Origin: a virus
Reading direction: 5' to 3' (one strand)
DNA length: 58,958 bases
Virus record (IMG/VR): IMGVR_UViG_3300032322_001673
Coordinates: 1-58,958 of that record
Shown here: piece by piece, positions 14,984 through 23,406 of the stretch
How the letters are laid out: each line of letters opens with the position of its first letter
How positions within the stretch are numbered: the first letter of the stretch is position 1
Translations under genes and position numbers: made by a program
The notes under the pieces: model-generated
What the model was told of the DNA's origin: nothing
What the model saw: the letters and a program-made list of their open reading frames with translations, nothing else
The model's database searches: none

Positions 14984-15604
14984 TTATATTCCAAAATCTA
15001 ACATTTCCCATTCTGCATGAGTTATTAACTTCGGGTTCCATTTCTGAAAACTGTTAGGTACAACCTCATAGTACAAATAATTTTGCCAGCATTTTTGCAC
15101 TTCAAATGGGCAAGTTTGAATATAGTTTTCTCCTATTTTCCATTCAGGAGCCACTGATACGATTGCTTCACTAAATATTTTCCAATAACCCTTAGATTGC
15201 TTTTTCTCTCTATTTTGCATTGCTATAATGTAGCAATCAAAATTATTAATATTTGTTAAAGGCTTCACTAAATGTTCATTGTATAATGTAGGAACTTGCA
15301 GATACCCTTTGCGAGAATTTTGTCTAAACTTAGGAAATAGATATTCTCTATGCAAATGTCTAGCAATATTTTTTGGATATCTGCCATCGTTGAAAACACC
15401 TCCCATTCCAACAGGTTCATGCGTATATTTAGTAAAAACTACAGCAAATCCACTGTGGTTTTCAATCTTTAAATTTTCAGGAGTATATAAATGTCTTAAC
15501 CAATTATCTTCTAATAAACATAGCTCACGAATTTCTTCAAACTCTTTGCATGGTTCTGTATAAATTTTGTGATAAAACTCATTAACATTAGACGTTAGCA
15601 ACAT
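14984..15604 (-). CDS. unknown protein, possibly GNAT-like
   Basis: 206 aa, soluble, rich in aromatic residues. A central 'FAVVFTKYTHEPVGMGGVF' followed by 'YIIAMQNR' has the strand pattern of an acetyltransferase-like fold, but no acetyl-CoA loop is clear. It is the first gene of the desaturase unit and immediately abuts desaturase C, so a role in lipid or acyl metabolism is possible. I do not recognise a family with certainty. Confidence 0.6.
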   Translation of the reverse strand: MLLTSNVNEFYHKIYTEPCKEFEEIRELCLLEDNWLRHLYTPENLKIENHSGFAVVFTKYTHEPVGMGGVFNDGRYPKNIARHLHREYLFPKFRQNSRKGYLQVPTLYNEHLVKPLTNINNFDCYIIAMQNREKKQSKGYWKIFSEAIVSVAPEWKIGENYIQTCPFEVQKCWQNYLYYEVVPNSFQKWNPKLITHAEWEMLDFGI

Positions 15605-15605
15605 A

Positions 15606-15635
15606 TTTATATTTATTGTGCTTCAATTATGTCAA
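15606..15635 (-). promoter_or_regulatory. possible promoter for the desaturase unit
   Basis: Reverse strand TTGACA (15630-15635), 18-nt spacer, TATAAA (15606-15611). The same bases also contain the T4-type late motif TATAAATA (15604-15611). However, it ends on the start codon at 15604, so a transcript would begin at or inside the ATG. Either the message is leaderless or the match is chance in AT-rich DNA. Confidence 0.35.
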
Positions 15636-15665
15636 ATAAATAAATAAGAAATATATTATTAAACC

Positions 15666-16190
15666 ATGCACAAAGAAAAATTTATAGACAATTTAATTAA
15701 TAATTGGCAAACTATATCAGAAGAATACAGTCAAGTTAAAAAAACAATTCCATTGTATGATTTTGATGAGAAACCTAAGTACACTCCTGATTGGAGAGCC
15801 GTAACACTTTGGTGGAATTATAAACCATTGCCTCCTTTTCAAAAACAATTACCCAAAACAACTGAGTTAGTTACACACGGACCTAGTCATCGTGCTACTG
15901 GATGGTTAATATTAAATCCCCATTCCAGAACTCCTGAACATAATCATTTAGATTGGGGACATAAAATCATTGTTCACATTCCAACATATATACCTGAAGG
16001 TGATGTAGGATTTTACGTAAATGGTAACTTATACCGTTGGAAAATGGGAGAAATCTTTGCGTTTGATTGCTATAACAATCATTATGGATTTAATAATACT
16101 GATGAGGCTAGATCAATAATGGTAATGGATTTTGAATATGATGAATGGATAGATGTATTAAGACCTTATATGCGCATGGAAAAACAGTGA
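15666..16190 (+). CDS. aspartyl/asparaginyl beta-hydroxylase-like oxygenase
   Basis: 174 aa. The jelly-roll core matches the Asp_Arg_Hydrox pattern: 'LNPHSRTPEHNHLDWGHK' with H92/H94, 'VPEGD'-like 'IPEGDVGFYVNG', 'RWKMGEIFAFDCYNNHYGFNN' with H139, and R149. AspH enzymes are Fe(II)/2OG dioxygenases that hydroxylate Asp/Asn or, in related bacterial enzymes, lipids or small molecules. First gene of a two-gene plus-strand unit between two minus-strand blocks. Substrate unknown. Confidence 0.82.
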   Translation: MHKEKFIDNLINNWQTISEEYSQVKKTIPLYDFDEKPKYTPDWRAVTLWWNYKPLPPFQKQLPKTTELVTHGPSHRATGWLILNPHSRTPEHNHLDWGHKIIVHIPTYIPEGDVGFYVNGNLYRWKMGEIFAFDCYNNHYGFNNTDEARSIMVMDFEYDEWIDVLRPYMRMEKQ

Positions 16191-16759
16191 GATTTATAGA
16201 AAAAATTAATTTTACCGCTGATGTTAATCAAATGATTAATGATTTAAATTTGTTTATATCTAGAAACCCATGGCCAAATACTACGTTCATGTATAATAAT
16301 CAAAAATATCATGCTAATCAATTAGGTCTTACTTATCGTCCTAATGCAGATTATCCATTAGGGGATGCAGGCGGTAGCTTATACGATCCTGTAACCAATT
16401 CATTCACTAGCAGTGAAACAGACTTTACTGAATGGACTGATGTAGAGCCTTATACAAAAAACATAATAGAACAATTCAGCACTTTCGTAGATTCTAAATT
16501 TGGGAGAATTCGCTATATGCGATTGATGCCTAAAACAGGATTAAGTGTACACGCTGACTTTGAATGTAGATACCATTATGTTTTAGAAACAAACAAATAT
16601 GCATACTTTGGTGAAGCAGTTAGCGACAATGACTTATCTGCTAAATGTTATAATATACCAGCAGATGGTTCTTTTTATAGAGTAGATACTACCAAAGAAC
16701 ATTTTGTCTATAATGGTGGTTGGGAGCCACGCATACATTTAGTTATATGTTCTGCTTAA
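16187..16759 (+). CDS. second AspH-like oxygenase
   Basis: 190 aa from a GTG at 16187 that overlaps the previous stop by 4 nt. An in-frame ATG at 16145 would add 14 residues read out of frame from the neighbour, so I prefer GTG. 'MRLMPKTGLSVHADFE' (H122, D124), 'TTKEHFVYNGG' (H172) and R182 give the HxD...H...R set of the Asp_Arg_Hydrox jelly-roll. Diverged from the adjacent 15666-16190 enzyme. The two may work in sequence or as a heterodimer. Confidence 0.75.
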   Translation: MRFIEKINFTADVNQMINDLNLFISRNPWPNTTFMYNNQKYHANQLGLTYRPNADYPLGDAGGSLYDPVTNSFTSSETDFTEWTDVEPYTKNIIEQFSTFVDSKFGRIRYMRLMPKTGLSVHADFECRYHYVLETNKYAYFGEAVSDNDLSAKCYNIPADGSFYRVDTTKEHFVYNGGWEPRIHLVICSA

Positions 16760-16776
16760 GATTAAGCTTGTTTTTT
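16754..16776 (+). terminator. probable terminator of the oxygenase pair
   Basis: GCTTA (16754-16758), loop AGAT, TAAGC (16763-16767), then TTG and six T on the plus strand. It spans the stop codons of both the plus-strand oxygenase and the convergent iscU. The stem is short (5 bp). Confidence 0.5.
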
Positions 16777-17139
16777 CTTATAATCAGCAATAGCAGACTT
16801 TATAGCATCTTCCGCCAATATTGAGCAATGAATTTTGACCGGCGGTAAAGCCAACTCCTCTGCAATTTCCGTGTTCTTAATTGCATTTGCTTCTGCAAGA
16901 GTTTTTCCCTTAAGCCAAGTCGTGACGAGCGAACTACTAGCAATCGCCGACCCGCAGCCATACGTTTTAAATTTCGCATCGGTGATAATTTCATTTTCTA
17001 CCTTTATTTGTAGTTTTAAAACATCCCCACACGCAGGCGCCCCGACAAGACCTGTACCGACTGATTCGTCATTCATGTCAAGGCTACCAACGTTGCGTGG
17101 ATTTTCGTAATGATCTAATACTTGTTGTGAATATGACAT
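16762..17139 (-). CDS. iscU: iron-sulfur cluster scaffold IscU
   Basis: 125 aa, full IscU length. All three cluster-binding cysteines are present: C37 (APACGD), C62 (YGCGSA) and C105 (KIHCSIL). The LPPVK motif (98-102) that binds the HscA chaperone is also there. IscU assembles Fe-S clusters in the cytoplasm with host IscS. AGAGGA precedes the ATG. It ends the hydrolase/DUF2452 unit, and no iscS, hscA or fdx is visible. It probably supports the phage's five radical SAM enzymes or other Fe-S proteins. This is inference. Confidence 0.95.
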   Translation of the reverse strand: MSYSQQVLDHYENPRNVGSLDMNDESVGTGLVGAPACGDVLKLQIKVENEIITDAKFKTYGCGSAIASSSLVTTWLKGKTLAEANAIKNTEIAEELALPPVKIHCSILAEDAIKSAIADYKKKQA

Positions 17140-17162
17140 AAGTTATCCTCTAAATGTATTTA

Positions 17163-17684
17163 TTAAATCGTTTGATCGTCTGTTTCCATAACGATCCAAC
17201 CTAAGTTGAATAAATCTTCTTTAACTTCATCGGTTACAAATCCTTCACCTACATTGTATCTACTTGTATCGGGAGTCTCAGTAGCCTCTTCATCACGAAT
17301 GCCGCTGCAATACCAATCTAAGTAGTCACCTTCGCCGCGCAAGTCTGCTACAATACCACCTGCATATCTCCAACTACAACTCCAGCTATCTTCCTTTAAA
17401 ATGTGAATAACCTCATTTTTGCGAAAATAATTATTACATAGTGCTGCATAGACATTTTGAGCATAGTATTCGTCCTTACATTTTTCCACAATGTACTCAC
17501 TTGCTCTTAAATCATATTCTAAATTGTTTTTAGCCCATTCAGGATCAAGTTCAGCCTGTTCTTTTTGATTCAAAAAGCTATCGTAGAATTCCCATAACTT
17601 TTCTTGATCACTAATTGAGGTTAGTTTTTCTTTTTTCTTTTTTATGTTTTCTCTACGGTCTTTATTAGTTGCTAGCTTTTTCAT
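17163..17684 (-). CDS. conserved-type phage protein of unknown function
   Basis: 173 aa from the ATG at 17684; a TTG one codon upstream is possible. Lysine-rich N-terminal helix (ATNKDRRENIKKKKEKL), then an acidic helical region and a C-terminal domain with 'SWSCSWRYAGGIVADLRGE' and 'GEGFVTDEVKEDLFNLGW'. No signal peptide or membrane segment. No family recognised. It overlaps the DUF2452 gene upstream by 20 nt. Confidence 0.75.
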   Translation of the reverse strand: MKKLATNKDRRENIKKKKEKLTSISDQEKLWEFYDSFLNQKEQAELDPEWAKNNLEYDLRASEYIVEKCKDEYYAQNVYAALCNNYFRKNEVIHILKEDSWSCSWRYAGGIVADLRGEGDYLDWYCSGIRDEEATETPDTSRYNVGEGFVTDEVKEDLFNLGWIVMETDDQTI

Positions 17685-18099
17685 CAAACACCTCTATCCA
17701 AGTATGATCACCTAAATATTGAACTTGTGCTATGTATTCATAACTATCAGGTACACCCGTAGTCCAATCATTGGGACCACTTTGAGATAATATGGTTCTT
17801 TGTATTCTGTTGTCAAATGCTAGCCAATATGATTTACCATGGAATATTTGAAATTTATATTCCGCTGCATGAACCATATCAGTAATGTCAAGTCTACGCT
17901 TGATTTGTTCTGCTTGTTTTTGTAATACGGTAACAAGCTCCATTATTCTATTATATTCTTGCTGAGCATACATTCTTGCTGTATTCAGCATTAAATCTTT
18001 TTGTTGCTTTACTGGTACAAGTTCAAACTTCGGAGCCCCGATGTCCATAGGATATGTTAAGCTATGGTGTTTATCGGGGTCCGAAGGTTGTAGTTTCAT
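17665..18099 (-). CDS. DUF2452 protein
   Basis: 144 aa. 'YPMDIGAPKFELVPV' near residue 16-30, a long amphipathic helix (NTARMYAQQEYNRIMELVTV) and 'GDHTWIEVF' at the end match the DUF2452 layout as I know it. The function of that family is not established. It sits one base after the hydrolase gene, within the unit that ends with iscU. Confidence 0.75.
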   Translation of the reverse strand: MKLQPSDPDKHHSLTYPMDIGAPKFELVPVKQQKDLMLNTARMYAQQEYNRIMELVTVLQKQAEQIKRRLDITDMVHAAEYKFQIFHGKSYWLAFDNRIQRTILSQSGPNDWTTGVPDSYEYIAQVQYLGDHTWIEVFDEKASN

Positions 18100-18100
18100 C

Positions 18101-18748
18101 TTAAATTTTTGCTAAGACTTGCGGTTGCTTTTGTACTTTCTTTTTTGGTTTTTCATAGAAGATATGATTACCAATCTGTGCAACCTTTCTGTAAGGCCAC
18201 ATAGGGTTCACCCATAAGTTATGAAAAAACAATACTGTACTAGGTACAACATCTTTGTACGAATCATATGCTAATACGTTATAAGCAATTCGTTCGCTTT
18301 GTTTGTATCTAGGATCGTTTACATTTAATGGGCGGCGATCACTTTCGCATACCCAACTAAATTGGCACAATTTTACTCTTTTATGTCCCTCATTATCAAT
18401 TTCGGGATCATTGTCTATTGGAACCATTATTGTGCTGACTTGATAAACAACTGAGCAAGGATTAGGTGCGAATCCATGATTAACACGATTCATTACAACT
18501 CTTGCAACAGCTTGTTTACCTTTTTCGGGTTCACTGCCTGCTTCATAGAATATATTTGTAGCCAAACATTTTAGTTGTTTTTGGTCTACAGGTTTTGGTT
18601 GAGGCTTAGATACCGCAACTACTTGTTGCTGTTCTTCTTCAAAAAAGACCTCATGGTTGGGTATAATTATAATGGCAGCTGCTAAAATCAAAATCGCTGC
18701 TAGTATGTTTTCCACACGCGGATTGCGTAAAAAATTTATTAATTTCAT
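18101..18748 (-). CDS. SleB/CwlJ-type cell-wall hydrolase with N-terminal membrane anchor
   Basis: 215 aa. Residues about 14-33 form a hydrophobic segment (NILAAILILAAAIIIIP), a membrane anchor or signal-arrest peptide. The Hydrolase_2 domain follows, with 'CLATNIFYEAGSEPEKGKQ', 'VARVVMNRVNHG' and 'CQFSWVC'. It is an expected muramidase/amidase-like lytic enzyme delivered to the periplasm, so a phage endolysin candidate. The C-terminus is Lys/Gln-rich. A promoter lies upstream at 18768-18796, and AAAGGA precedes the start. Confidence 0.88.
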   Translation of the reverse strand: MKLINFLRNPRVENILAAILILAAAIIIIPNHEVFFEEEQQQVVAVSKPQPKPVDQKQLKCLATNIFYEAGSEPEKGKQAVARVVMNRVNHGFAPNPCSVVYQVSTIMVPIDNDPEIDNEGHKRVKLCQFSWVCESDRRPLNVNDPRYKQSERIAYNVLAYDSYKDVVPSTVLFFHNLWVNPMWPYRKVAQIGNHIFYEKPKKKVQKQPQVLAKI

Positions 18749-18767
18749 AATTTCCTTTCCGAACGAT

Positions 18768-18796
18768 AGTATACACTATGTTCTATTAAAAGACAA
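18768..18796 (-). promoter_or_regulatory. probable sigma70-type promoter for the hydrolase unit
   Basis: Reverse strand TTGTCT (18791-18796, four of six), 17-nt spacer, TATACT (18768-18773, five of six). About 20 bases before the start of the hydrolase gene. Confidence 0.55.
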
Positions 18797-18807
18797 GAAT
18801 TTTGGTT

Positions 18808-18827
18808 TTAACTTATTATTAAGTTAA
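18808..18827 (-). repeat. short AT-rich inverted repeat
   Basis: An 8-bp perfect stem TTAACTTA/TAAGTTAA with a 4-base loop lies just after the virion-protein gene (ends 18837) and before the hydrolase promoter. It may act as a weak transcription stop, but there is no U-run on either strand. Confidence 0.35.
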
Positions 18828-18836
18828 TATCACAAT

Positions 18837-20846
18837 TCAAAGATTGTCCCAGCAGTCACAGTTACAATCTATTACTTCTTGTAACGCTTGACTTGGTGTT
18901 TGAGTTGGTACTGAGACGGATGTAGATATATTAAATATATCTAAATTGAGAGGGACGAGATCGGTTTCTGGTGATCCAGCAAAACTTCCAGGTATATTAC
19001 TTGCACCTGTAACTCTTGTTACATTCCCTATAGAGGTTTGCGGAGTTACGGTCTGACTATTACTAATGTTATTGTCAAGTTCTAACCCACACAATCCTAA
19101 CCTGTTTGCGTTTCTAATTTCACGCATTAATGCTATTAAACTTTGTCCTCCTAAAGTAGTTGTATTTGCTATGGCTTCTAATACTGCAGCAGATTGATAT
19201 TGTGCAGTATCAAGAGCATAGAAATTAATATTGTCTACAAACGAAAGTATTGAATTTGTTGTAGACGTTGCGTTTGAAGGAAGTGCTGCTAATCTTGATG
19301 CTGTTTCCTTCGTTAAATTTGTTCCTATTTGGCTCCATAGTGTGTTTAATTCTGTTGCTGCAGACGCATTACTATTGTTAATATTTGAAATTTCTGTATT
19401 AGCCTGCGATATAAATGTTGTTAAATCAGTATTGTATGGTCCAGCACCAGATAATTTATTAAAAATATTAGTATAGATGGTAGAAAGATTACTAGTCGCT
19501 AATTGTATTAACAATTGTTGTATTCTTGAATAATTATAATTTAATCCAGTCATTGCACCAAAAAAATCAGTAGCTAAGTATGTTCCATTTGTACCTGATC
19601 CTAATGCTATAGAAGATAAAGCACTTGTTATACCTGAATTAACTGGTGTACCATTAGCGCCATTAACTAGAGTAAGACCATCCATTGTTTCCAAATTGGT
19701 AACTACCTGTGAAAATCTTTCTATAGGTACATTTTTAATATTTCTAATTTGCATCATTGCATTTGCAAAGGCACCACATGCAACACGAATATCGTCAGGT
19801 AATACAGACGTTAAATATTCACCATAATTAAAAACTCTTACGTTTGGATTTATCCCACCACTTGAATAGATTGGATAGTAAATTTTACTGTTTGCTGCCG
19901 AAGATGTTGTATTATATCTAGGCACAGTCAAACTTGCATAGCTGGTTGGAAATAATTTTATAGGATTAAGTAAGTCTGCTAGAGACCTCAATCCTGTAGT
20001 TTGAACATTTAACGGAATTAAGATGTCAGTTAAATCAGTACCAGTTACCAGTACAAATGCATTGTATATTTTCTGTTCCTGTGTGCGAGAAATTTCACCA
20101 CCATTAATAAAGTTATTAACTTCCGTAGTAGTCAATCCACTAAAAATTAATGCATAAGATAACGCTTGAGTAATAGCGTTATTTCTCTGTAATGTTTTAA
20201 GTAACACACTAGGTAATCCAAATACATCTATGTTAGATAAGTCAATAGCCCTGCCTGTTTCAATTAAATCTTGTCCCCAATACAATGTAGATATATTGAC
20301 TCCAGTAATGTCTGCAGTTACAAGATCATTCATGTTGCTATATACACCTTGTAAATAATTTACACTATTAGCCAGTGAGTTTATAGTTGGATTAGTGCTA
20401 TCTCTAAAAGACATTGCAGTGATAAAACTTAAACAAAAATCTCTGTAGGTGCCACCATTAACTACAAACTCATTATATGCTTGCAATGCAGGAAATCTTA
20501 TAAAGCCATATCGTGCTAATGAATTAGATACTGTGCCGGTATATGTAGCAGGTTTGCTGTTGCCTAATGCAGGAATAGTAGAACTGCCAATTGATATTAA
20601 TGAATCATAAACTGCTTGGCTTACGTCATTAACACCCACACCAATTTTACCAAAAGCTAAATTAGTTGAATCAATTAATCTGTTTAATGCTGTAGCGGAC
20701 CCGATTGTGCCTTTGGTGTAATTAGCTTCTGCTGTACTTGAACCCATGAATCCTGCAGCAGTGGTATTAATAGTTAAACCATTACTTACAAGAAGTTGAC
20801 TGAGTAAATTAATGCTGTTGGGTGTTTGTAAACCTTGTAGACTCAT
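18837..20846 (-). CDS. probable virion structural protein (669 aa)
   Basis: 669 aa from the ATG at 20846, which shares ATGA with the PAAR stop; a TTG two codons upstream is less likely. Rich in Ser, Thr, Asn and Ile/Leu, low in charge, no signal peptide: typical of tail or baseplate proteins. It ends in a Cys-rich 'IDCNCDCWDNL' tail. No enzymatic motif. Its position right after the PAAR spike-tip gene suggests a baseplate, spike-associated or injected protein. I do not recognise a family. Confidence 0.7.
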   Translation of the reverse strand: MSLQGLQTPNSINLLSQLLVSNGLTINTTAAGFMGSSTAEANYTKGTIGSATALNRLIDSTNLAFGKIGVGVNDVSQAVYDSLISIGSSTIPALGNSKPATYTGTVSNSLARYGFIRFPALQAYNEFVVNGGTYRDFCLSFITAMSFRDSTNPTINSLANSVNYLQGVYSNMNDLVTADITGVNISTLYWGQDLIETGRAIDLSNIDVFGLPSVLLKTLQRNNAITQALSYALIFSGLTTTEVNNFINGGEISRTQEQKIYNAFVLVTGTDLTDILIPLNVQTTGLRSLADLLNPIKLFPTSYASLTVPRYNTTSSAANSKIYYPIYSSGGINPNVRVFNYGEYLTSVLPDDIRVACGAFANAMMQIRNIKNVPIERFSQVVTNLETMDGLTLVNGANGTPVNSGITSALSSIALGSGTNGTYLATDFFGAMTGLNYNYSRIQQLLIQLATSNLSTIYTNIFNKLSGAGPYNTDLTTFISQANTEISNINNSNASAATELNTLWSQIGTNLTKETASRLAALPSNATSTTNSILSFVDNINFYALDTAQYQSAAVLEAIANTTTLGGQSLIALMREIRNANRLGLCGLELDNNISNSQTVTPQTSIGNVTRVTGASNIPGSFAGSPETDLVPLNLDIFNISTSVSVPTQTPSQALQEVIDCNCDCWDNL

Positions 20847-21124
20847 GGGCAAAATATGTCAGGACTGCCTTGAACGATACTATGTCCGCAACTATTTCCT
20901 GAACCGACTCTAAGCACAGGACTACCTTCAGCAAAAACAGTTGGGCTTCCGTCTGTTGTGGTTGCTGCCGCATGTGGCGGGTGAGGTGATCCAAATGGTG
21001 CGTGTGGTGTTATTTGACTTACATGTAAGCCAACTGGTATACCATTCGCAAATACAGTTCCAGCGCCTCGCATTATAGCTCCGCCTGGTTGATCTGTATC
21101 CCCTTTTCTACTTAATTGTGGCAT
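20843..21124 (-). CDS. PAAR-domain spike-tip protein
   Basis: 93 aa. Starts MPQLSRKGDTDQPGG, with the PAAR-type repeats 'GAIMRGAGTVFANGIPVG', 'TTDGSPTVFAEGSPVLRVG' and 'CGHSIVQGSPDIF'. Several His and Cys residues (HAPFGSPHPPH, C79 region) could bind the metal at the tip. PAAR proteins cap the central spike of contractile-tail phages and type VI secretion systems, supporting a myovirus identity. Overlaps the next gene by 4 nt. Confidence 0.92.
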   Translation of the reverse strand: MPQLSRKGDTDQPGGAIMRGAGTVFANGIPVGLHVSQITPHAPFGSPHPPHAAATTTDGSPTVFAEGSPVLRVGSGNSCGHSIVQGSPDIFCP

Positions 21125-21126
21125 CC

Positions 21127-21426
21127 TTATCCTAATATAATTTGCTTTTCTGGTACTGTAATACCGGTAGTAGCCTCGATATACTTTACCTTTACTTGTT
21201 CGTTAGTGTCTGCAACAATTGCGACACTATTAATATTTAGTCTAAAATGACCGTTCATATCTGTAGTAAATAGACTAGGAACCATTCCTATGCCTTTTTG
21301 ACTAGGAGCAATGCTCACAGGCTCACTGATTTCAACGGTATTATCAGTTACTTTTATAACTTTTGCTACTAATTCTTCACCACTATTTAATTTGAACGAA
21401 TATACTTCATTTATGTTAAGATCCAT
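21127..21426 (-). CDS. small Sm-like/SH3-like phage protein
   Basis: 99 aa, predicted all-beta: 'YSFKLNSGEELVAKVIKVTDN' then 'PVSIAPSQKGIGMVPSLF'. Proteins of this pattern occur in T4-like aquatic phages and resemble Sm/LSm or SH3-like barrels. RNA binding or virion assembly are possible. Between glutaredoxin and PAAR with 2-nt gaps, so in the nrd operon. Function unknown. Confidence 0.7.
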   Translation of the reverse strand: MDLNINEVYSFKLNSGEELVAKVIKVTDNTVEISEPVSIAPSQKGIGMVPSLFTTDMNGHFRLNINSVAIVADTNEQVKVKYIEATTGITVPEKQIILG

Positions 21427-21428
21427 GT

Positions 21429-21653
21429 TTATCCCATTAATTTTCTGTGTAATTCTGTATATCCACCAACTAACTCCTCATTGATGAATATCTGTGGCAC
21501 TGTACGTGCATTTGGTACTGCTTCTAGTAACTGATCTTTAGACCAATCTTTAGTTATGTTTCTTTCTTCGTATTCAATGCCCTTTAACTTTAACAAAGCC
21601 TTGGCTTTATCGCAGAAAGGACACATGTCCTTACTCCAAACTATTGCTTTCAT
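21429..21653 (-). CDS. glutaredoxin
   Basis: 74 aa with the dithiol CPFC active site at 11-14, 'TVPQIFI' cis-Pro loop and 'GGYTEL' motif. It donates electrons to the ribonucleotide reductase encoded just upstream (nrdA, nrdB), a normal pairing in T4-like phages. It lies 9 nt after nrdB. Confidence 0.95.
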   Translation of the reverse strand: MKAIVWSKDMCPFCDKAKALLKLKGIEYEERNITKDWSKDQLLEAVPNARTVPQIFINEELVGGYTELHRKLMG

Positions 21654-21662
21654 TTTTTCCTC

Positions 21663-22763
21663 TTATAAAACTGGTAACGCATCGTAATCAACGGTGTCGC
21701 TCATCACGCCGATTACGTAATTTGTACTCTCATTTTCTTGTAGGGCAGTTTGCTTTTTGTTGATATTCACATGTTTATTGAACCATGGAATAGGACTTGT
21801 TTTTGGATGACTCTCTAGATACTTAATACCAATATCCTTAAGCCTATTAAAAGCGGTCCAGTCTACAAAATCTTTAAGTATATCTGCATTTAGTCCTATT
21901 ACAACGCCTTTACTAAAAAGATACTCAGCCCAATCTTTTTCTTCTTTGATTACTTCTAAGTACATGTTGTAAACTTCTTGTTCGCATTCAACTTTTGCTT
22001 TTGTAAATCTTTCATCTTCTTTTACTACTTGATTAATTAAATATGCTGTCCATTCAGTATGCAACAATTCATCTTGTAGTATAAGACTTATGATATTACC
22101 ATTGCCAATATAAATTCTGTTTTCTACCATTGCAAGGCTTGTAGCGAAACTAACCATAAAGCGTAATGCCTCAAGTGCATAACTAGCATTTAATGCTAGC
22201 CAAATAGCTTTAACGTGATCATCCTCTGATACAATAGCTCCTGTTTCTTTGCTACAGTTAAGTTGATGTAGTTGTTCATAATATCTACCTACATTTGCTG
22301 CCATCTCAACAATTTCTTTTGTTTCATGTATCTTATTAAATTCTTCTTTAGGCACACCATATACATTACGAATAATATGACTATATGATTTGCTATGTAT
22401 ATTAGTTTCAAAGAAACTCCAGTTATTAACTAGTGCTTCTAATTCTGGAATACTGATTACTGGGCCGAATACTTGTGCTGGTGCTCTGCCTTGTATGCTG
22501 TCGAGAGCCGTCTGGCGGAGAAGATTACTAGTAAAGATATGCTTAACAGCATCACTTGCCTCCTTGTGATCAATTTTATCTTTTGTTAATGTTACTTCTT
22601 CTGGTACCCAAAAGAATCCACGTGCAGTTTCTTCATATTTGGCAACTTTTGGGTACTTAACTTCTTCAAATCGCTGTACTGTTACAGGTCCCTCAGGGTC
22701 TAAAAACATTGTGCGTTTCAAGTAATTAGTTTGCTTCGTTAAATTGTATTGTTCTTTACTCAT
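21663..22763 (-). CDS. nrdB: ribonucleotide reductase class Ia, small subunit NrdB
   Basis: 366 aa from the ATG at 22763, set by GAGG 6 nt upstream; an upstream in-frame start overlaps the neighbour. Di-iron ligands and radical tyrosine are recognisable: D88 (ALDSIQGR), E119, H123 and Y127 (FFETNIHSKSYSH), then E in 'YALEALRF' and 'QDELLH'. The spacing between E119 and H123 is one residue longer than the E-x2-H of E. coli NrdB. It forms the tyrosyl radical for NrdA. Confidence 0.95.
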   Translation of the reverse strand: MSKEQYNLTKQTNYLKRTMFLDPEGPVTVQRFEEVKYPKVAKYEETARGFFWVPEEVTLTKDKIDHKEASDAVKHIFTSNLLRQTALDSIQGRAPAQVFGPVISIPELEALVNNWSFFETNIHSKSYSHIIRNVYGVPKEEFNKIHETKEIVEMAANVGRYYEQLHQLNCSKETGAIVSEDDHVKAIWLALNASYALEALRFMVSFATSLAMVENRIYIGNGNIISLILQDELLHTEWTAYLINQVVKEDERFTKAKVECEQEVYNMYLEVIKEEKDWAEYLFSKGVVIGLNADILKDFVDWTAFNRLKDIGIKYLESHPKTSPIPWFNKHVNINKKQTALQENESTNYVIGVMSDTVDYDALPVL

Positions 22764-23406
22764 TATTGTCCTCTTCATACATAACTGTGTTTGTGTCTCC
22801 TAAAAACCACTTTGGATTTTGTTCAACAACATATTTTTTCGTGCATACTTTAAAATCAGGAAACTTTAATTCTTTTGGATTACTCGCAGCATCTAAAAAC
22901 AAACATCTATTGTTTGGTTGTGCTGCATATTGTCCATTGTCTAATTCTATAAAATTAAAACTTTTGTGATCTTCTGGCCATTCAGCATAACTAGTGTCTA
23001 TTATGTTAAAATCGGGCGCAGAGTGATCAACTGTAAACATGTAATTACCTTGATAAAAATTTTTATCTTTTGCATAAAACTTTGCAGATAGATTTCTCAA
23101 AAATGGTTTTTGAATTATAGTAAAATCATAACTAAAACAATCCCAAATTTGCAATACGTCTAAAGGTAAAAATTTCTTAGAGTCAATATTCTCTGTGCGT
23201 GATACAAACGCATGGAGAGGTAACTTGTCATAAAGTGCGCCATAATTTGGTAAGTAACTTTCTATTCTGAATGCTTGTCCACGAATGCTTTTGATTGATA
23301 CCCATATACAAGGTTCATATTCTCCATGACCTTTTTGAAAGTCATAGAGAAATTCTTTACGAATGTAACAGTGTACTGGTGGTATACTTGCGACTAAATG
23401 TGCCAT
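22756..23406 (-). CDS. unknown protein encoded between nrdA and nrdB
   Basis: 216 aa from the ATG at 23406, which overlaps the nrdA stop (TAATG). Mixed alpha/beta, aromatic-rich, with 'HCYIRKEFLYDFQKGHGEYE' near the start and an acidic C-terminus 'MYEEDNNE'. No family recognised. Fixed between nrdA and nrdB and translationally coupled to both, so it probably relates to nucleotide metabolism or is a conserved passenger. Confidence 0.75.
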   Translation of the reverse strand: MAHLVASIPPVHCYIRKEFLYDFQKGHGEYEPCIWVSIKSIRGQAFRIESYLPNYGALYDKLPLHAFVSRTENIDSKKFLPLDVLQIWDCFSYDFTIIQKPFLRNLSAKFYAKDKNFYQGNYMFTVDHSAPDFNIIDTSYAEWPEDHKSFNFIELDNGQYAAQPNNRCLFLDAASNPKELKFPDFKVCTKKYVVEQNPKWFLGDTNTVMYEEDNNE

